From assembly GCF_010747475.1 (NCBI RefSeq), contig NZ_VSLZ01000003.1, forward strand, positions 124,001 through 188,000: 64,000 bases of DNA, written 5' to 3'. Shown here one piece after another: positions 56,325 to 64,000 of this stretch; the stretch's first letter is position 1; each line of letters opens with the position of its first letter. Position numbers and translations under genes: made by a program. The notes below the pieces were generated by a model, which did no database searches, was not told the origin of the DNA, and was given only the letters and a program-made list of their open reading frames with translations. Source of the DNA: Halorussus sp. MSC15.2 (GTDB taxonomy: Archaea > Halobacteriota > Halobacteria > Halobacteriales > Haladaptataceae).

Positions 56325-57472
56325 TCAGAGCCACTTCACCAACTCGTCCACGTCCGCCTCCGAGTTGAACGCGTGAACCGACGCCCGGACCGCGTTTTCG
56401 GGGGACGGGAGCGACCGAATCCGGACCCGTCGTCGGCCAGTTCCTCGACGAACGCCTCCGGGTCGGGGTCGTCGATTGCGAACGTCACGAGACCCGACTC
56501 GTACTCGCGAGGACTCAGCAGGCGGGCGGTCTCGGCGTTCCGAATGCCCGCCTTCAGTCGGTCGGTGAGCGCCTCGATGCGGCCCCGAATTACGTCGTAC
56601 CCCATCTCCTCGATGGTCTCGATAGCCTCGCACAGGCCCGCGTAGGGCGCTGGCGAGACGGTGCCGACTTCCAGCCTGTGGGCACCGGGTTCGTAGGCGT
56701 ACTCCTCGGCGTTCGGGTCCTCGACGCTCCGGTAGCCGACGTGTGCCGGTTCGAGGCGGGTCTCCGCGCCCGGAGCGACGTGGACGAATCCCGCACCGAA
56801 GGGACCGAGGAGCCATTTGTGGCCCGCGCCAGCCACGAAGTCAGCCCCCCACTCGCGCACGTCCACCGGCATCTGGCCGGGGCACTGGACGGCGTCCACG
56901 AGGACCAGCGCGCCCGCGTCGTGGGCCGTCTCGACTATCTCGCGGACCGGCAGGAGCGTGCCGTGACTCCACGTCAGCGAACTCAGGCAGACGAGTTTCG
57001 CGCCCACGACGGCCGACGCCATCCGGTCCGCGTCGAGGCGTCCGCCGTCGCTCTCGACTACTTCTACTTCGACGCCCCGGCGTCGCAGGCGTTGCCACGG
57101 CAGGATGCCCGACGAGTGTTCGAGGTCGGTCCGGACCACGGTGTCCCCGCGCTCCCAGTCGAGCGCTGCCGCGACGCGATTGATGCCGTCGGTGGTGCTC
57201 TGGGTGAGCGCGATTTCCGCGGCGGTCGCGCCGAGGTGGTCCGCGACGACCTCGCGCGTCTCGTCGAAGACGTCGAACGAGAAGGGGTACATCCCCTCGC
57301 CGCCGGGCGACTCGTACTCGTGGCCTTCCACGCAGGACTCGACGGCCTCGACGACGCGGGACGGACTCGGTCCCGCGGCCCCGGTGTTGAGGTACGTCGT
57401 GCGGTCGAGCGCCGGAATTTCGGTCCTGAGGTCGGTCGGGTTCACGTCTCCGGTCACGGGAACCACCTCCAT
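56325..57472 (-). pseudogene. Class V aminotransferase (cysteine desulfurase-like); frame broken as sequenced
   Basis: A PLP enzyme of the NifS/SufS/isopenicillin-epimerase group. From the ATG at 57472 the restored protein has about 382 residues. YLNTGAAGPSPSRVVEAVES, TQSTTDGINRVAAALDW, DAVQCPGQMPVDVREWGADF and the PLP Lys in AGAGHKWLLGPFGAGFVHV are clear. The frame breaks at 56426-56428: one extra C on the plus strand restores EELADDGVRIRSLPSPENAV and the C terminus ADVDELVKWL. A conserved active-site Cys of true desulfurases is not evident, so the substrate is uncertain. The gene lies between peptide genes 1 and 3. Confidence 0.88.
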
Positions 57473-57559
57473 AAACCTCCGCGACGCGGCGGTGTGACTA
57501 GCCGTTCGCCCCGGCCGAACTGAGTGCCATAGACGAGTTTTGTACATCAACATCTAGTA

Positions 57560-57571
57560 GAAAAATTTTAG
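57560..57571 (+). promoter_or_regulatory. AAAATTT promoter element of peptide gene 3
   Basis: GAAAAATTTTAG, 50 nt before the ATG at 57610, the same element and distance class as peptide 4 (48 nt). Confidence 0.45.
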
Positions 57572-57609
57572 TATGTGGTGGTAGCCAATACCATGGGAGA
57601 GGTGATTGA

Positions 57610-57669
57610 ATGTTCATAATCGTGCCCTTCGATTACGCTTGCGCCCCCAATAGAGAATGTGAGTCGTAA
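57610..57669 (+). CDS. Tiny Cys peptide 3 of a new family (19 residues)
   Basis: The peptide is MFIIVPFDYACAPNRECES, stop TAA. AGGTGAT ends 3 nt before the ATG, matching the anti-Shine-Dalgarno except for upstream bases (GGGAGAGGTGAT). Pro6 and Cys11 are as in peptides 1 and 2; the second Cys is at 17, and the C terminus extends by ES. The change near the end and weaker 5' match suggest a diverged copy. An overlapping frame (MGEVIECS) exists and is not favoured. Confidence 0.55.
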   Translation: MFIIVPFDYACAPNRECES

Positions 57670-57857
57670 GTGGGTAGTCGAGAAGCATCGGCCTCTGACT
57701 GAGTTTTGTGCGCCGAACAGTTCGTCCGCGGATTCGCCGAGGCGTTTCGGACATCGGTACCGAAAACCTACCCCCGACGACACGAGACCAATAGTCGGAG
57801 GCCCGGCGGACACGCGCCGGTCAAAGCGGTCCGTACGTATGGACAACTCTCGAGGCC

Positions 57858-57871
57858 ATAAAATTTCCTAG
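57858..57871 (+). promoter_or_regulatory. AAAATTT promoter element of peptide gene 2
   Basis: ATAAAATTTCCTAG, 64 nt before the ATG at 57922. See the matching element of peptide gene 1. Confidence 0.5.
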
Positions 57872-57921
57872 CCTAGATTTATGTTCTAAAGAAACAAGTA
57901 TCCTACAACGGAGGTGAGAAA

Positions 57922-57978
57922 ATGTTCCTGTTCACACCGTTCAAGGTCGACTGCCCGCTCCCCGAGACCGAGTGCTGA
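57922..57978 (+). CDS. Tiny Cys peptide 2 of a new family (18 residues)
   Basis: The peptide is MFLFTPFKVDCPLPETEC, stop TGA. GGAGGTGA at 57910-57917 lies 4 nt before the ATG. Pro6, Cys11 and Cys18 match peptide 1, with a C-terminal EC. Acidic and hydrophobic residues alternate. It stands alone between peptide 3 and a possible relic at 58264 and is upstream of the epimerase gene by about 440 nt. The function is unknown; ribosomal profiling or mass spectrometry would decide whether it is made. Confidence 0.65.
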   Translation: MFLFTPFKVDCPLPETEC

Positions 57979-58224
57979 CGCCGACAGCACCGGCCAGTAG
58001 TACCGACTCCTGACCGATTTTCGCAGTCGAATCCCCACGTATCGACGGAATCGCCGAGATACCTCGGCGGCGGACTGGCGTTCTACGGTAACTGAACGAC
58101 GGATATAGGTATCCATTTACTTAACGATTATATTTCGTTGTCTTCTGCTACGATTGCTGACCGAGCGACGGTGTCGATACGTCACCTCCTACGTAAATTC
58201 ATGCTTCTACCCCAATCATCCACA

Positions 58225-58241
58225 ATAGAGTGACGCTCTAT
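58225..58241. other. Hairpin before the possible peptide relic
   Basis: ATAGAG and CTCTAT form a 6-bp stem around TGACG. It lies 10 nt before an AGGAGGT sequence at 58250-58256. It may end a transcript or be incidental. Confidence 0.3.
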
Positions 58242-58263
58242 CGAGTGATAGGAGGTACAAGCA

Positions 58264-58323
58264 ACGCCTGCGTCCAATCCGCTCGAAATCGTCTGCGGTT
58301 ACAACCAGTGTTTTCTCGCATAA
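58264..58323 (+). pseudogene. Possible relic of a Cys peptide gene
   Basis: After AGGAGGT at 58250-58256 and seven bases, the frame starting at ACG reads TPASNPLEIVCGYNQCFLA then stop TAA. Pro6 and Cys11 align with peptides 1-3, and the NPLEIVC core resembles TPFKVDC and VPFDYAC. There is no ATG, GTG or TTG in the frame, so it is probably a dead copy. Confidence 0.3.
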
Positions 58324-58422
58324 GGTAGCTGACTCCGGTTTTTTGGACTCGACGCGCGTTTCTCGGCGGCGGGTGTCGGTCGAATCACGAGAATTATACT
58401 CCCACAGTCGCACCTGTCACGC

Positions 58423-58806
58423 ATGCACATCGACCACGTCGGAATCGCCACCGAGGACGCCGCGGCCCTCGCCGACCTGTACGCCGACCTGTTCGACGCG
58501 CCGGTCGCCCACGAGGAGGAGTTCGACGGCCTGCGGGTCGTCTTCCTCGAATTCGGCGACAGCTACTTAGAACTGCTCGAACCCCTCGAAGACGGGACCG
58601 TCGCGCGCTACCTCGACGCGAACGGGCCGGGCATCCACCACGTCGCTCTCGAAACCGACGACATCGAGGCGGCGCTCGACACCGCGCGCGACCACGGCGT
58701 CGAACTGATAGACGACGAACCGCGGCCCGGCGCGTGGGGTCACGACGTCGCCTTCCTCCACCCCAAATCGACCGGCGGCGTCCTGATGGAGTTCGTAGAA
58801 CACTGA
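58423..58806 (+). CDS. mce: Methylmalonyl-CoA epimerase (VOC family)
   Basis: Interconverts (S)- and (R)-methylmalonyl-CoA to feed the mutase. The 127-residue protein has two VOC repeats: MHIDHVGIATEDAAALADLY and GPGIHHVALETDDIEAALDT. Metal ligands are His5, a Glu in LELLEPL, His in GIHHVA and Glu in LMEFVE. It is in the same pathway as the mutase at 54264, from which it is separated by the 2.4-kb peptide region. A promoter (AATTATACTC) lies just upstream. Confidence 0.95.
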   Translation: MHIDHVGIATEDAAALADLYADLFDAPVAHEEEFDGLRVVFLEFGDSYLELLEPLEDGTVARYLDANGPGIHHVALETDDIEAALDTARDHGVELIDDEPRPGAWGHDVAFLHPKSTGGVLMEFVEH

Positions 58807-58985
58807 CGGCGCTTCTCGACGACACCGATAAACCGGGACGCACCCCGACAGCGTCCGAACTACGTACGTGAGATAGTGCGACGAGGCGGGCCGTCCGGAA
58901 GTGGCGCTTCCCGTGGCGAGAACTCGACGGTACCGACACCGAACGCGGGTAGAAGCGGTGTTCGGGGTCGCCGACGCACGGCGCG

Positions 58986-59192
58986 TCACGAATCGTCCGC
59001 GCGGACTCGTCGCAGCAGTTCCTTGACCTCCTCGACCGTGAGGTCGTAGTCGTCTGCGAGTTGTTCCGGCGAGGCACCGAGTCGGTTCTGACCGACCGGC
59101 ACCTTCGTGGAACAGTTCGGACACGTCGCCCGCTGGAGCGACCCGCTGTACTCCCAGACGTACCCGCACCGATGGCATTGAAGGGTTGACAA
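58986..59192 (-). CDS. Small zinc-ribbon protein
   Basis: A 68-residue protein with CHRC (6-9) and CPNC (24-27), a one-zinc ribbon, followed by a helical tail (ASPEQLADDYDLTVEEVKEL). The second half resembles a short regulatory helix-turn-helix. The role is unknown; transcription or RNA binding is a guess. Confidence 0.8.
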   Translation of the reverse strand: MSTLQCHRCGYVWEYSGSLQRATCPNCSTKVPVGQNRLGASPEQLADDYDLTVEEVKELLRRVRADDS

Positions 59193-59296
59193 GGGTACGT
59201 TCTCCAGTTATTCCTCCGAAAGGGAGTGTCCCCGAGGTCCGAAACGGAGGAGTAACTGTACCGCTCTAACGGGTCGGAAGGGGTGTCTCTCCGGCG

Positions 59297-59749
59297 CTAC
59301 GCCTGCTGAGACCCTTGGCCCTGCGTCTGGTGGGCGCGCTGGCGTATCTCCTCGCGCAGGTGGTTCATGAGTTCCTCGCCGGAGGGCTGCTGGCTACTGC
59401 GGTTCATCGCCTCCTGTTCGACCTGTTCGGCCGCCTGCCGAACGCGGTCGGGTGCCCGGTTGCCGGTGACGCCCTCGTAGAGGTTGACCAGCCAGTCGGC
59501 ACCTTGGCCCTCGATGGACTCTTGGAACTCCTCGGGCGACATCTGGCTCACGCCCTCGTCCCACTCGTGGGAGACGTTCTCCGAGATTTCGTTCTCGTTG
59601 ACGCCGAGGAAGTTCGCCAGTCCGCGCCGATAGTCGTCCTGACTCTCGGTGACGCCCTGCTTCCACTGGTCTGCTGCTCGTTCGAGGTGCGATTCCCAGA
59701 CGGCCATCGCTTCGAGTTCTTGCTGAAGTTCGTCTTCTCCTGCGGACAT
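59297..59749 (-). CDS. Helical acidic protein, paralogue of 60727-61179
   Basis: A 150-residue protein from the ATG at 59749. AMAVWESHLERAADQW aligns with AMAMWERHLESATDRW of the paralogue; GADWLVNLYEGVTGNRAPD aligns with GTDWFTGLYEKATGEQPPQ. It is predicted all helical and acidic. The C-terminal end is Gln-rich (QGQGSQQA). Neither has a known family. Confidence 0.72.
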   Translation of the reverse strand: MSAGEDELQQELEAMAVWESHLERAADQWKQGVTESQDDYRRGLANFLGVNENEISENVSHEWDEGVSQMSPEEFQESIEGQGADWLVNLYEGVTGNRAPDRVRQAAEQVEQEAMNRSSQQPSGEELMNHLREEIRQRAHQTQGQGSQQA

Positions 59750-60301
59750 TGGAATCACGGGAGCGACCTGCTCCCGGTTGGTAGTAGAAGACGTTTGCGC
59801 ATAAACATCCCACGGCCAGCATTCTTACATTTACAAAACCGAATTGTGATTATATTCGGGACGTTTAGTCGAGACCGGGTGACGGTAAGTTCTTTCGAAG
59901 GGACAATCCCGGAACCTGATTTCGATTCTACAACGTCCGGGAAGTATGTAGCCACCAGAGACAGCAGCGCGCCGAGTCCCGAATACTCGACTCGCCCGAG
60001 TCGAGTGACACTAGTGAGGAATTCGGATAGTAACTGCTACCGTTAGGTGGTGACGAGGTACGGAAACAGCGGGACGACCCGAGTCGTCCCGACTCCACGT
60101 GATTCCAATAGCAGGAGCGGTCAGAACGCCCCGTACCGTTTTAGTCTTTTTCGGCCAAAGAGCGTTACGGCCAACTGCGCTACTCGTCGTATTTGCGTAC
60201 TACGCCGTGCAACGAATCAGTCTGCCGAACTCCGACTCGAAACGGCGTCGGTCGTCCACCCGACGACCGAGTGTCGTCGCTGGCCGAGCGAATCCATCTC
60301 G
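59750..60301. other. Gene-free 552-nt spacer with one hairpin
   Basis: No supported coding sequence. It holds the likely promoter of the 59749 gene (AATTGTGATTATATTC near 59842-59858) and the hairpin CGGGACGAC/GTCGTCCCG at 60070-60091. The rest shows nothing I can name. Confidence 0.4.
60070..60091. terminator. Hairpin in the 59750-60301 spacer
   Basis: A perfect 9-bp stem (CGGGACGAC, GTCGTCCCG) with a CCGA loop. No gene ends directly before it, so it could be an RNA element or a chance palindrome. Confidence 0.3.
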
Positions 60302-60457
60302 CTACTCGCTGACCGTCTGGCCGTAGTCCTCCATGAAGCGCTTCCCGTAGGCCTGCAGTCCCATCAGAAACTCGGCGGGGGTGAGACCCCTGTCGCGTGC
60401 GCGTTCGGCCGTCAATGCAAACTCCTGCAACATCCAGTCGAGGTCCTCGTCGTCCAT
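60302..60457 (-). CDS. Small acidic helical protein
   Basis: A 51-residue protein from the ATG at 60457 (MDDEDLDWMLQEFALTAERA…). DRGLTPAEFLMGLQAYGKRF and EDYGQTVSE follow. It is acidic and helical and could be a subunit or regulator. Placed between the two paralogous helical proteins, though on a different strand from one of them, it may belong to the same locus. No family is recognised. Confidence 0.55.
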   Translation of the reverse strand: MDDEDLDWMLQEFALTAERARDRGLTPAEFLMGLQAYGKRFMEDYGQTVSE

Positions 60458-60726
60458 GATGATTCTGGTGGTAACAGCTACCACTATTGTATATGTCTTT
60501 CGGTGATTCCACTGGGGAGAACCCGAGGTAGTCGGGCGTTTTGCGGATAACCCGTCCCAGAAGGGGACAGAGCGTTCTCGGTCGCACTCGGCCCGCTGTG
60601 GGACGACGACCGACGTGCCGTTGCACCACCGGCCGACCTCGGCAGACGACCGCGCGGCAACAAGACTGACAGACGTTCGTGTCGTTGAAGACGCGAGGAA
60701 TCGAGCGCGACGTTCCTCGTGATTTC

Positions 60727-61179
60727 ATGGCAGGGGACGATTCGGAGACAGCGTCCGAGGAGTTGATGGACGAAGCCGAGGCGATGGCGATGTGGGAACG
60801 ACACCTCGAAAGCGCGACCGACCGCTGGCACGAAGGCGTTCGGGAGAGCGCCGAGGAGTACCGAGAAGGTCTCGCGGAGGGACTCGGCGTCGAACCCGAG
60901 GACGTGCCCGACGAGGCCGTCGAACACTGGCAGGAGAGCGTGATGGAGACCGGACCCGACGAGTTCGCCGCCTCGATTACCGGCGAGGGGACCGACTGGT
61001 TCACCGGCCTGTACGAGAAGGCCACCGGCGAACAACCTCCGCAAGCGGTCGAGGACGCCGCCCGCGACGTTAAACAGGAGGCCCTCGACCGGGTCGGCGA
61101 CGACGCGAGCGACGAGGAGATAGCGAACGCCGTCCGGCAAGCGGTCCGGCGTCGGAGCGGCGACGCGACCGAGGAGTGA
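60727..61179 (+). CDS. Helical acidic protein, paralogue of 59297-59749
   Basis: A 150-residue protein from the ATG at 60727. It shares with its paralogue an opening helix (AMAMWERHLESATDRWHEGV), a middle core (GTDWFTGLYEKATGE) and a C-terminal charged helix. Spacing of the matching blocks is conserved, so the pair arose by duplication. The function is unknown. Confidence 0.75.
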   Translation: MAGDDSETASEELMDEAEAMAMWERHLESATDRWHEGVRESAEEYREGLAEGLGVEPEDVPDEAVEHWQESVMETGPDEFAASITGEGTDWFTGLYEKATGEQPPQAVEDAARDVKQEALDRVGDDASDEEIANAVRQAVRRRSGDATEE

Positions 61180-61228
61180 GCGTCGGCCCCAGTCGGTCGT
61201 TCGGAACGGCGAAAACCGGGGTCAATCG

Positions 61229-61251
61229 TTCGACGGCGAGTTGCCGTCGAA
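61229..61251. terminator. Hairpin between convergent genes
   Basis: TTCGACGGC and GCCGTCGAA form a 9-bp stem with a GAGTT loop, between the convergent genes ending at 61179 and 61286. It can serve as a bidirectional transcription end. Confidence 0.45.
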
Positions 61252-61285
61252 ACGAGAGTATCGGAATGAGTGACGACGTCCTACG

Positions 61286-61927
61286 TCAGGGAGCGGGACC
61301 GAAGTTTTCGGCCTTGGCGTCCTCGGCGTCGACGTTCGCGGCGTCGAGCGCGGCGGTCGCCCGGTCGAGGAAGTCCGCGAACCCGTAGATGAACGTCTGG
61401 CCCTGCGCGTCCGCGAGGACTTCCAGCACGTCCTCGGAACTCACGTCGTCGGTGACGGCGACCGTCGCGCTCGCGTCGGCGAGCGCGGTCAGTCGCTCCT
61501 CGTGGGCGGGGTCGTCGTCCTCGTAGACCACCGTGACGGCCGCGCCGTCCGCGCTCGCGCGCTCGCCGATGCCGACCGCGGGACCGACTCCGGGTCCGCC
61601 CGCGAGGACGACGACACTCTCCTCGCCCTCGTAGTAGGCGTCGCCGAAGGGACCCGCGACTTCGACCGTGTCTCCGGCGTCGAGGTCGGCGAGGTAGGGG
61701 CTGAGCGACCCGTCGGGGTCGACCTCGACGGTGGTCTCGAAGGTCTCGTCGGCGTCCGGCGACGAGAGGGTGTAGTGGCGGGTGACCTCCTCGCCGTCTA
61801 TCGTCGCGGCCAACTGGACGAACTGACCCGGGGCGGCGTCGAATTCCGCGGGCGTCTCCAGCGTGAGCGCGATGGTGTCGGTGCCGACCGTCTCGACCGA
61901 GCGGACCGCGACTTCGGTTCCGTCCAT
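61286..61927 (-). CDS. FAD-dependent ferredoxin/flavodoxin reductase-like oxidoreductase
   Basis: A 213-residue flavoprotein of the FNR fold. The FAD site is RHYTLSSPD (RxYS/T) near residue 50, and the NAD(P) site is LAGGPGVGPAVGIGERA near residue 107. The last Tyr/Phe segment (FIYGFADFL) stacks on the cofactor. It may feed electrons to ferredoxin or a monooxygenase; the partner is not evident. Confidence 0.88.
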   Translation of the reverse strand: MDGTEVAVRSVETVGTDTIALTLETPAEFDAAPGQFVQLAATIDGEEVTRHYTLSSPDADETFETTVEVDPDGSLSPYLADLDAGDTVEVAGPFGDAYYEGEESVVVLAGGPGVGPAVGIGERASADGAAVTVVYEDDDPAHEERLTALADASATVAVTDDVSSEDVLEVLADAQGQTFIYGFADFLDRATAALDAANVDAEDAKAENFGPAP

Positions 61928-62053
61928 GGCAATCCCTTGCCGAGGCGCGACTAAAGAGCCTACGACTGCGGCCGCGAGTGGGTATCGGAAGTCATTGCCG
62001 GAGGGGCGCTTCAGAAGGTTTTTGATTTGGCATGGGTTACCGGCTAGTTAGGA

Positions 62054-63814
62054 ATGCCAGACGACCTGAACTGGGCCATCGGCGGAGAGGCCGGCGATGG
62101 GATTGACTCTACCGGGAAAATTTTCGCGCAAGCGCTTTCCCGCGCAGGACGACACGTGTTCACTTCCAAGGACTTCGCGTCCCGAATCCGCGGTGGGTAC
62201 ACAGCCTACAAGATTCGAAGCTCGACCGACCGGGTCGAGAGCGTGGTGGACCGACTCGACATCCTCGTCGCGTTGACCGAACGCACCATCGACGAGAATC
62301 TCGACGAACTGCACGAAGGGAGCGTCATCATCTACGACGGTGAGCGCACCGAGATGCAGGACGTGGAGATTCCCGAGGGCATGATTGGACTCGACGTGCC
62401 GCTCCAGTCGCTCGCCGAGGAGGCCGGCGGGGCCATCATGCAGAACATCGTCGCGCTGGGCGCGGCCTGCGAGGTGACGAACTTCCCCATCGAGAACCTC
62501 GACTCCGCGCTGGAGAAGAAGTTCGGCTCCAAGGGCGAGTCCATCGTGGACAACAACAAGGAGGCCGCCCGGAAGGGTCAGGAGTACGTTCAGGCGGAGT
62601 ACGACCACGAGTTCGAGTACGACCTCGACACCACCGACAACGACTACGTCCTGCTGAACGGCGACGAGGCCATCGGCATGGGCGCTATCGCGGCCGGATG
62701 CCGCTTCTACGCCGGGTACCCCATCACCCCGGCGACCGACGTGATGGAGTACCTGACGGGCCGCATCGAGCAGTTCGGCGGCGAAGTGGTGCAGGCCGAA
62801 GACGAACTCTCGGCCATCAACATGGCGCTGGGCGCTGCCCGCGCCGGTGCGCGGTCGATGACCGCCACCTCCGGACCGGGTATCGACCTGATGACCGAGA
62901 CGTTCGGTCTCGTGGCGACCAGCGAGACGCCGCTGGTCATCGCCGACGTGATGCGCTCGGGTCCCTCGACCGGGATGCCGACCAAGCAGGAGCAGGGCGA
63001 CCTCAACATGGCCCTCTACGGGGGTCACGGCGAGATTCCGCGGTTCGTCCTCGCGCCGACCAACGTCGCCGAGTGTTTCCAGAAGACCGTCGAGGCGTTC
63101 AACCTCGCCGAGAAGTACCAGACGCCGGTCTTCCTGCTCGCGGACCTCTCGATGGCCGTGACCGAGCAGACCTTCGAACCCGAGACGTTCGACATGGACG
63201 CCGTCGAAATCGACCGCGGGAAGGTCGTGGACGAGGACGAAATCGAGGCGTGGACCGACGAGAAAGACCGGTTCCAGCCCCACTTCTCGACCGCGGACGG
63301 CGTGAGTCCGCGGGCGTTCCCCGGGACGAAGAACGGCGCGCACATGTCCACCGGTCTCGAACACAACGCGCTCGGTCGCCGGACCGAGGACACCGACGTC
63401 CGCATCGAGCAGGTGGACAAGCGCAACCGGAAGGTCGAAACCGCCAAGGAAGAGGAAGACTGGAGTCCCCGGGAGTTCGGGGATTCGGACTCCGACAACC
63501 TCGTCATCTCGTGGGGGTCCAACGAGGGCGCGATGCGCGAGGCCCTCGAGTTCCTCGACGAGGAGGGCGTGGACGTTCGGTTCCTCTCGGTGCCCTACAT
63601 CTTCCCGCGACCCGACCTCAGCGACGAAATCGAGGCCGCCGACGAGGTCATCGTCGTCGAGTGTAACGAGAGCGGGCAGTTCGCCGACATACTCGAACAC
63701 GACGCACTTACCCGCGTCAAGCGCGTGAACAAGTACAACGGCATCAGATTCAAGGCCGACGAACTGGCAGACGACATCAAGTCGAGTCTCCAGAGCGAGG
63801 AGGTCACAGCATGA
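62054..63814 (+). CDS. korA: 2-oxoacid:ferredoxin oxidoreductase, alpha subunit (KorA-like)
   Basis: Oxidative decarboxylation of 2-oxoglutarate to succinyl-CoA with ferredoxin as acceptor. The 586-residue chain joins the gamma domain (AIGGEAGDGIDSTGKIFAQ at the start) to the alpha domain (FYAGYPITPATDVMEYL). TSGPGIDLMTETFGLVATSE is the substrate region. The KorA rather than PorA assignment rests on the N terminus (DFASRIRGGYTAYKIRSS). The start of the beta subunit overlaps its stop by 4 nt. Confidence 0.93.
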   Translation: MPDDLNWAIGGEAGDGIDSTGKIFAQALSRAGRHVFTSKDFASRIRGGYTAYKIRSSTDRVESVVDRLDILVALTERTIDENLDELHEGSVIIYDGERTEMQDVEIPEGMIGLDVPLQSLAEEAGGAIMQNIVALGAACEVTNFPIENLDSALEKKFGSKGESIVDNNKEAARKGQEYVQAEYDHEFEYDLDTTDNDYVLLNGDEAIGMGAIAAGCRFYAGYPITPATDVMEYLTGRIEQFGGEVVQAEDELSAINMALGAARAGARSMTATSGPGIDLMTETFGLVATSETPLVIADVMRSGPSTGMPTKQEQGDLNMALYGGHGEIPRFVLAPTNVAECFQKTVEAFNLAEKYQTPVFLLADLSMAVTEQTFEPETFDMDAVEIDRGKVVDEDEIEAWTDEKDRFQPHFSTADGVSPRAFPGTKNGAHMSTGLEHNALGRRTEDTDVRIEQVDKRNRKVETAKEEEDWSPREFGDSDSDNLVISWGSNEGAMREALEFLDEEGVDVRFLSVPYIFPRPDLSDEIEAADEVIVVECNESGQFADILEHDALTRVKRVNKYNGIRFKADELADDIKSSLQSEEVTA

Positions 63815-64000
63815 GTTCAGACGTTAGATTCACCGACTTCAAGTCCGACAAGCAGCCGACGTGGTGCCCGGGATGCGGCGACTTCGGCACGATGAACGGC
63901 ATGATGAAGGCGCTGGCCAACACGGGTAACGACCCGGACAACACCTTCGTCGTGGCGGGCATCGGCTGTTCCGGCAAAATCGGCACCTACATGCACAGCT
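63811..64000 (+). CDS. korB: 2-oxoacid:ferredoxin oxidoreductase, beta subunit (KorB-like), partial
   Basis: The 5' end of the TPP-binding subunit; the gene runs past the window end. Visible residues include DKQPTWCPGCGDFGTMNGMM with the cluster-binding Cys pair and VVAGIGCSGKIGTYMHS, which leads into the TPP domain. The ATG at 63811 overlaps the korA stop (ATGA), showing an operon. Confidence 0.93.
   Translation, partial: MSSDVRFTDFKSDKQPTWCPGCGDFGTMNGMMKALANTGNDPDNTFVVAGIGCSGKIGTYMHS

Noticed and set aside
57568-57846. Minus-strand 92-codon frame in the peptide region
   Set aside because: Codon use and composition do not look like haloarchaeal coding; it overlaps peptide 3 antisense.
58184-58195. 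GGAGGTGA on the minus strand near 58190
   Set aside because: No ATG follows at the right distance and the frame has no peptide-like sequence.
58216-58413. Minus-strand 65-codon frame MRLWEYNSRD…
   Set aside because: No conserved features or ribosome site; it covers the promoter region of the epimerase.
60180-61025. Long minus-strand frame across the 60727-61179 gene
   Set aside because: Antisense shadow of a conserved protein; no motif.

Overview
The window is a chromosomal segment of a halophilic archaeon (class Halobacteria). The evidence is GC-rich DNA, acidic proteins throughout, leaderless-type promoters with a TATA element about 25 nt before the start codon, and archaeal genes such as the thermosome, LonB, KorAB, pantoate kinase, archaeal NMN adenylyltransferase, EMC3/DUF106, TRAM and DICT proteins. 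The genus cannot be fixed from sequence alone. I found no rRNA, tRNA, CRISPR array or intact insertion sequence.

Layout. 1-9.2 kb: a Tat-exported protein with a ten-cysteine tail, DnaJ, a CPBP protease, an acetyl-CoA-synthetase-like enzyme, an MscS channel and an aldo/keto reductase. 9.3-19.3 kb: LonB, NMN adenylyltransferase, a DacZ-type c-di-AMP synthase, a SAM hydrolase, PyrF, a phosphatase, pantoate kinase, an SDR and a thermosome subunit. 19.5-31 kb: KatG, an amidohydrolase-like protein, small regulators, a glycosyltransferase, a methyltransferase, a cold-shock protein, and TRAM and EMC3-like proteins. 31-46.5 kb: DICT, radical SAM, an exported protein with a charged Arg-Gly tail, an Hsp20-like protein, a creatininase/FAD oxidase pair, an FAH-family protein, an aminotransferase, Nudix and CinA. 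46.6-64 kb: acyl-CoA ligase and dehydrogenase, an orphan substrate-binding protein, methylmalonyl-CoA mutase and epimerase, two paralogous helical proteins, and KorA with the start of KorB.

Metabolic logic. Acyl-CoA ligase plus dehydrogenase, mutase plus epimerase, and 2-oxoacid:ferredoxin oxidoreductase fit aerobic growth on organic and fatty acids through propionyl-CoA and the TCA cycle. Pantoate kinase feeds CoA synthesis. LonB, thermosome, DnaJ, Hsp20-like and KatG are quality-control and stress genes.

Most interesting observation. Four tiny genes (18-19 codons, plus stop) share an MF start and two cysteines (at 11-13 and 17-18). Three have a GGAGGTGA Shine-Dalgarno 4-5 nt before the ATG, which is unusual in a mostly leaderless lineage; the fourth has AGGTGAT. 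All have an AAAATTT-containing element at one of two fixed distances upstream (63-64 or 48-50 nt). Three lie between the mutase and epimerase genes around a class V aminotransferase; the fourth is at 37349-37408. They look like an undescribed haloarchaeal peptide family.

Caution on sequence quality. At least five genes have frames broken by loss of one G or C from a short run (acetyl-CoA-synthetase-like, pantoate kinase, katG twice, amidohydrolase-like, class V aminotransferase), and cinA may be a sixth. This looks more like consensus error than gene decay, so these genes are listed as frame-broken but probably intact.
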